A stretch of 8,705 nucleotides of DNA from Candidatus Lloydbacteria bacterium RIFCSPLOWO2_02_FULL_54_12. Its GTDB lineage: Bacteria > Patescibacteriota > Minisyncoccia > Phycocordibacterales > UBA6899. The DNA lies in the NCBI GenBank assembly GCA_001819095.1, contig MHLS01000009.1:1-8705 (forward strand), written 5' to 3'. Shown here piece by piece: positions 6,148 to 8,705 of the stretch; the first letter of the stretch is position 1, and the number at the start of each line of letters is the position of its first letter. The translations under genes and the position numbers were made by a program. Under the pieces are notes generated by a model, which did not search any database, was not told the origin of the DNA, and saw only the letters and a program-made list of their open reading frames with translations.

Positions 6148-6414
6148 TTATGCGGCGGAAAGCGCCTTTAGTTTCTCGGTGAACTTCTCTTTGTTCACAC
6201 CTCCGGTCGCGAAGAGTTCGCCGTTCAACAATATCCCCGGCGAAGCGAAGATCTGGTGCTTTTGCACCAGTTCCTGCCCCTCCGGCGTGATAAGCGATAT
6301 CTCCTTCAGCGTCACATTCGGCCAGTTCGCGGCGACCGTCTTCCAATGTTCCAAAAATTCGTGGCAATGCGTGCAACCGGGCGACGTCAATACATCAAGC
6401 GCTATGTTCCGCAT
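6148..6414 (-). CDS. Cytoplasmic thioredoxin/glutaredoxin-like CxxC protein
   Basis: This 88-residue protein has a thioredoxin-fold layout. A first beta strand leads to SPGCTHCHEF with the CxxC pair Cys14/Cys17, then a helix, a strand (VTLKEIS), and ASPGILLNGELFATGG with Ser58-Pro59 at the expected cis-Pro position. It has no signal peptide, so it acts in the cytoplasm. Small thioredoxins of this type reduce partner disulfides. It is the first gene of the unit and is followed 21 bp later by the CcdA-like carrier, so donating electrons to Cys65/Cys186 is the likely job (inference). The CTHC active site differs from the CGPC of general thioredoxins. A glutaredoxin-like or metal-delivery role is possible. 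A TATAAT box ends six bases before the ATG, which suggests a leaderless message. Confidence 0.9.
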   Translation of the reverse strand: MRNIALDVLTSPGCTHCHEFLEHWKTVAANWPNVTLKEISLITPEGQELVQKHQIFASPGILLNGELFATGGVNKEKFTEKLKALSAA

Positions 6415-6420
6415 TGGCTC

Positions 6421-6426
6421 ATTATA
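6421..6426 (-). promoter_or_regulatory. -10 box (TATAAT) directly before the copper operon
   Basis: The minus strand reads TATAATGAGCCAATG, so a perfect -10 hexamer ends six bases before the start codon of the first operon gene. Transcription would start at or next to the A of the ATG. The -35 region at 17-19 bases is a poor match (TCGCCC, GTCGCC, TGTCGC), so activation by a regulator is possible. TCGC at 6434-6437 and GCGA at 6446-6449 form a small inverted repeat in the spacer/-35 region. Confidence 0.55.
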
Positions 6427-6462
6427 GCGGTTTTCTCGCTGGCGGGCGACAGCAAACCTGGG

Positions 6463-6510
6463 GAAAAGAAAACCCCGCAGTAAGCCGCCAAAGGCGGGTC
6501 ACTGCGGGGT
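6463..6510 (-). terminator. Rho-independent terminator of the aminopeptidase gene
   Basis: ACCCCGCAGT (6472-6481) pairs over 10 bp with 6501-6510. Inside, CCGCC (6485-6489) pairs with GGCGG (6493-6497) around an AAA loop. On the minus strand the stem is followed by a T-rich tract (TTTTCTTTT, complement of 6463-6471). It starts 20 bases after the stop of the aminopeptidase gene and separates it from the copper operon, which therefore needs its own promoter. Confidence 0.93.
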
Positions 6511-6530
6511 AATTCGAACGTATTAGAGAA

Positions 6531-8180
6531 CTATGCGAGCTGTTTCACGAGGTGCCAAACGAACTTGAGGCCAAAACCGGGACCCGCGGCGTAGTTGTCG
6601 GCGTCGGTCTCGAAGATGGCGCTCACGTCGACGAACACCCACTCCGGCTCCGCATACGCGAAAAAGTCAGACAGGAAGACGAAGGGGGCCGTGTGGTAAT
6701 AGACGCTACCCGGCTCCTGCAGAAGATCGCTCACATCGCCCACGTGCTCGTTGTCGACCCAATTGAAGTGTTCAACGCGCGGGAGAAGAAGCATCTTCTC
6801 GCATGAATCCCACTCGGCGCGCTTGACCTTCTTCTCGAGGCGGCCGTTCCCCATACCGATCTTCAAAAGGTCGGGTCCAAGGTCGCCCATCGCGCAGAGC
6901 GTGCTTAGGGTCACGGTACAGTCCGCGCGCAGATGCCGCTCGGAGTACGCGATTGCGTCCGCCATGATCAGACGTCCTTCGGCGTCGGGGTCGATGATCT
7001 CAACGGTCTTCCCGTTGTACGCCTTCACGATGTCGTGCCGGCGCGTCGCGGCGTGACCGATCGCATTCTCGACCAAAGGTGTGAGTACCACGATTTCGAC
7101 AGGAAGCCCTAGCGCATCGGCCAATTTCAAAACGCCAAGTGCTGTCGCGGCACCACCCATGTCGTAATGGATGTTCTCCTGATCGGCATTCGACTTCAAA
7201 CTCAAGCCGCCGGTGTCGTAGGTCACACCTTTCCCGATGATCACGACCTTTTTCACCTTCTTCTCTCGGTCGGTCTTCGGGCGGTAGTGGGTCTTGAGGA
7301 ATAGCGGCTGATGCTCGCTTCCCTTCCCGACCGCCGCAACGAGCCCCATGCCGAACTTACCGATGCCTTCAGTGCCGTAGAGATACGATACCGTCGTCTG
7401 TGACGAAAAGCCGTGCTCGGAGACCTTGTGCCAAGACTTGCTCGAGCTCTTCACTGTGCGCAACTTGGCGCCCGTCGCCTGCTCGGCCAAACGGACCGGA
7501 TATTTGTGATTCGGCGGCAGTTGGATGAGCCTCCTTGTGTATCCCATCGCCTCGCCGATTGCCTGACCTTCACGCATCGAACGGCGGAAGAATTCGTCCA
7601 CCTCCCGTCCGCCTTCGCCAAAAAAGGTGAGCGTCACGGCCGAGAGTCGCGGATCTTTCCGCTGTTTGAACTCGTCAAGCAAATGGTGATTCGCGGCGGT
7701 GATCGCTTCCGCAAGCGTGCGCACGAATTTCTCGAGCCGCCGTTCCTGCAACCGGTCCCGCTTGATGTTGTCAGGCTGGAACCGACTGGGAAGAACGAAG
7801 ACTGCCTTGTCGTACTTGTGCATGCGCAGATGGTTCGCGGCGAAATAGGTCCGCTCCCACACTTCGCGGTAGAAGTTGATATTGTCGACGTTCCACTTCT
7901 CCGCGTTGCGCTGGCGCCGCCACGGATTCCGGATGTAGATGATCGCGAGCGGGATGATCGACTGACCGCGTACGACGTTAAAGAGTGTGACCGTCTCTTC
8001 ACCGTGCTTATCCATCATGTCGAAGCGAAGCCGTAAGGCCTCGACTTCGGGAAACGCTTTGGTCAAGATCAGATCCGGCTGGTCTTCAAAAACGATGCAA
8101 AGTATCGGCACGTCGGTGCGATATTCCAGCGCCGAAAACGGCTGGAAGTATAGCTCCAGACCGTGTTGTGTTTCGGCCAT
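6531..8180 (-). CDS. pepA: M17-family leucyl aminopeptidase
   Basis: This 549-residue protein is a di-metal aminopeptidase that removes N-terminal residues from peptides in the cytoplasm, usually as a hexamer. The catalytic C-terminal domain carries the M17 motifs: GKGVTYDTGGLSLK (Lys317, Asp322, catalytic Lys329), YDMGGAA (Asp340) and DPDAEGRL (Asp399, Glu401, Arg403). All metal ligands and catalytic residues are present, so it should be active. The usual NTDAEGR reads DPDAEGR here. Residues 1-180 form a divergent N-terminal domain, and the total is longer than the roughly 500 residues common in the family. The start at 8180 is well supported by AGGAGG eight bases upstream. It has its own promoter and terminator and no evident link to the copper genes. 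The symbol is by family, since M17 members differ in substrate. Confidence 0.95.
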   Translation of the reverse strand: MAETQHGLELYFQPFSALEYRTDVPILCIVFEDQPDLILTKAFPEVEALRLRFDMMDKHGEETVTLFNVVRGQSIIPLAIIYIRNPWRRQRNAEKWNVDNINFYREVWERTYFAANHLRMHKYDKAVFVLPSRFQPDNIKRDRLQERRLEKFVRTLAEAITAANHHLLDEFKQRKDPRLSAVTLTFFGEGGREVDEFFRRSMREGQAIGEAMGYTRRLIQLPPNHKYPVRLAEQATGAKLRTVKSSSKSWHKVSEHGFSSQTTVSYLYGTEGIGKFGMGLVAAVGKGSEHQPLFLKTHYRPKTDREKKVKKVVIIGKGVTYDTGGLSLKSNADQENIHYDMGGAATALGVLKLADALGLPVEIVVLTPLVENAIGHAATRRHDIVKAYNGKTVEIIDPDAEGRLIMADAIAYSERHLRADCTVTLSTLCAMGDLGPDLLKIGMGNGRLEKKVKRAEWDSCEKMLLLPRVEHFNWVDNEHVGDVSDLLQEPGSVYYHTAPFVFLSDFFAYAEPEWVFVDVSAIFETDADNYAAGPGFGLKFVWHLVKQLA

Positions 8181-8188
8181 AATTCGCC

Positions 8189-8194
8189 CCTCCT
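8189..8194 (-). promoter_or_regulatory. Strong Shine-Dalgarno (AGGAGG) of the aminopeptidase gene
   Basis: The minus strand reads AGAGGAGGGG, with AGGAGG eight bases before the ATG at 8180. It fixes the start. It is the only strong ribosome binding site in the window, in contrast to the copper operon genes. Confidence 0.92.
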
Positions 8195-8207
8195 CTACTC
8201 AAAGTAC

Positions 8208-8224
8208 GCTAGGCTCATCCTAGC
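8208..8224. repeat. 6-bp inverted repeat over the aminopeptidase -10 box
   Basis: GCTAGG (8208-8213) pairs with CCTAGC (8219-8224) around CTCAT. The repeat covers the -10 box at 8217-8222 and the expected start of transcription, a typical place for a repressor operator. No regulator gene is present in the window. Confidence 0.6.
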
Positions 8225-8244
8225 AGTAGAGCCTGCGGTGTCAA
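8217..8244 (-). promoter_or_regulatory. Promoter of the aminopeptidase gene (TTGACA-16-TAGGAT)
   Basis: On the minus strand a perfect -35 box TTGACA (8244-8239) is followed after 16 bases by TAGGAT (8222-8217). The predicted start of transcription is near 8210, leaving a leader of about 30 bases that contains the Shine-Dalgarno motif. Confidence 0.75.
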
Positions 8245-8277
8245 CGCAATTTACGCAAAATACCGCCCCGACCCCGT

Positions 8278-8305
8278 TTGACATGGGGCGTTCCTGACTT
8301 AGGAT
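8278..8305 (+). promoter_or_regulatory. Divergent plus-strand promoter (TTGACA-16-TAGGAT)
   Basis: TTGACA (8278-8283) is followed after 16 bases by TAGGAT (8300-8305). Both boxes and the spacing are the same as in the opposing promoter at 8217-8244. Transcription would start near 8312, which rules out the GTG at 8309 as start of the plus-strand gene and favours GTG 8342 or a later codon. Between the two -35 boxes are 33 bases; the direct repeat ACGCAA (8244-8249, 8253-8258) begins on the last base of the minus-strand -35 box and extends into them. Confidence 0.72.
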
Positions 8306-8341
8306 AAAGTGCAGTCGTTCTCTTTGACCACGGGTGGAAAT

Positions 8342-8665
8342 GTGGCACGCAAAAGTATTCGCATGACACGTATCGGGAGGCTGCCCGTTTGGCGCCTGTC
8401 GACAAGATCACGCAAGCTCCTTGCCATGACCTTTGTACGTATGCAGGAATATTACGAGTCCGGAAGCCCGAGGTTCCGTGGCCGGATCTTCACACTCGGG
8501 GAATTCAAAGACTGGTACAGGAAAGAGCGCGGCCGATGGAGCTACGCGAACGACTGGAGCGGGTTCAACGTTCCCTCGTATGCTGTGCACGCGGTTTATC
8601 GGCAATTCCCCGATCACAGCCGCGAGGAAAAAGGGATAATACCCAAAATCACCGGTTTGTTTTGA
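8342..8665 (+). CDS. Unknown protein, C-terminus encoded by the repeat (possibly truncated)
   Basis: From GTG 8342 this is a 107-residue soluble, basic protein. ATG 8363 (100 codons) and ATG 8426 (79 codons, MTFVRMQEYYES) are alternatives. GGTGG lies just before GTG 8342, and the promoter at 8278-8305 fits it. The aromatic-rich stretch FTLGEFKDWYRKERGRW followed by DWSGFNVPS looks like a folded, conserved domain, but I cannot name the family. There is no signal peptide or membrane segment. The last 11 codons, which read GIIPKITGLF before TGA, lie in the 59-bp repeat. The native end of the protein may therefore have been replaced or lost where the repeat joins at 8633, making this a truncated gene, or the joint may be an assembly product. 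Confidence 0.6.
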   Translation: MARKSIRMTRIGRLPVWRLSTRSRKLLAMTFVRMQEYYESGSPRFRGRIFTLGEFKDWYRKERGRWSYANDWSGFNVPSYAVHAVYRQFPDHSREEKGIIPKITGLF

Positions 8666-8691
8666 ATGTTTCACCTTGCCACTGAGCCATA
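8633..8691. repeat. 59-bp inverted repeat, right copy
   Basis: This is the exact reverse complement of 1-59. It contains the last 11 codons and the TGA (8663-8665) of the plus-strand gene. A further 14 bases (8692-8705) follow it and cannot be compared, because the left copy starts at the window edge. The outer ends of both copies read TATGGCTCAG inward, the orientation expected of terminal inverted repeats. Confidence 0.95.
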
Positions 8692-8705
8692 AAACAGATA
8701 TTTTC

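Noticed and set aside
5318..6376. Minus-strand frame of 352 codons overlapping the thioredoxin and CcdA-like genes
   Set aside because: It is an Arg-rich frame-shifted shadow across two well-supported genes.
7413..8036. Plus-strand frame of 207 codons opposite the aminopeptidase
   Set aside because: It is antisense to a conserved M17 peptidase with intact motifs and has no independent support.

Overview
The window is a bacterial segment with GC-rich genes separated by short AT-rich spacers. The gene style is small single-pass membrane-anchored proteins, no lipoprotein signals, compact operons and mostly no Shine-Dalgarno motif. This fits an uncultivated Patescibacteria/CPR (Parcubacteria-like) genome, but that assignment is an inference from style and was not tested. 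No rRNA, tRNA, CRISPR array or transposase is visible.

Layout. Positions 1-59 and 8633-8691 are perfect inverted copies of one 59-bp sequence, so almost the whole window lies between them. Positions 60-230 hold no gene I can support, only a structured stretch (162-206) and a doubtful small reading frame. Seven minus-strand genes follow, running from 6414 down to 268 and ending in a strong terminator (231-269). In transcription order they are a cytoplasmic thioredoxin-like CxxC protein, a CcdA/DsbD-type membrane electron carrier with an unusual coiled-coil extension, a small exported protein with a His-rich N-terminus, a membrane-anchored cupredoxin with a CuA-like CxxxC pair, a CopA-type Cu(I) P1B-ATPase, a membrane-anchored PKD-domain protein, and a small HMA (CopZ-like) copper chaperone. 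A second minus-strand unit, an M17 leucyl aminopeptidase (6531-8180), has its own promoter, strong ribosome binding site and terminator. A divergent plus-strand gene (about 8342-8665) of unknown function runs into the right-hand repeat.

How the genes may work together. The seven genes look like one copper-handling unit. The HMA protein and CopA bind and export Cu(I). The cupredoxin, and perhaps the His-rich small protein, sit outside the membrane to receive it. The thioredoxin-like protein and the two-cysteine CcdA-like carrier could pass electrons outward to keep the cupredoxin CxxxC reduced and able to bind copper. This relay is the most interesting hypothesis in the window. Other unusual points are the missing CuA His/Met ligands in the cupredoxin, two extracytoplasmic insertions in CopA, a possibly leaderless first gene, distinct hairpins in the operon spacers, and two divergent promoters of identical architecture at 8217-8305.
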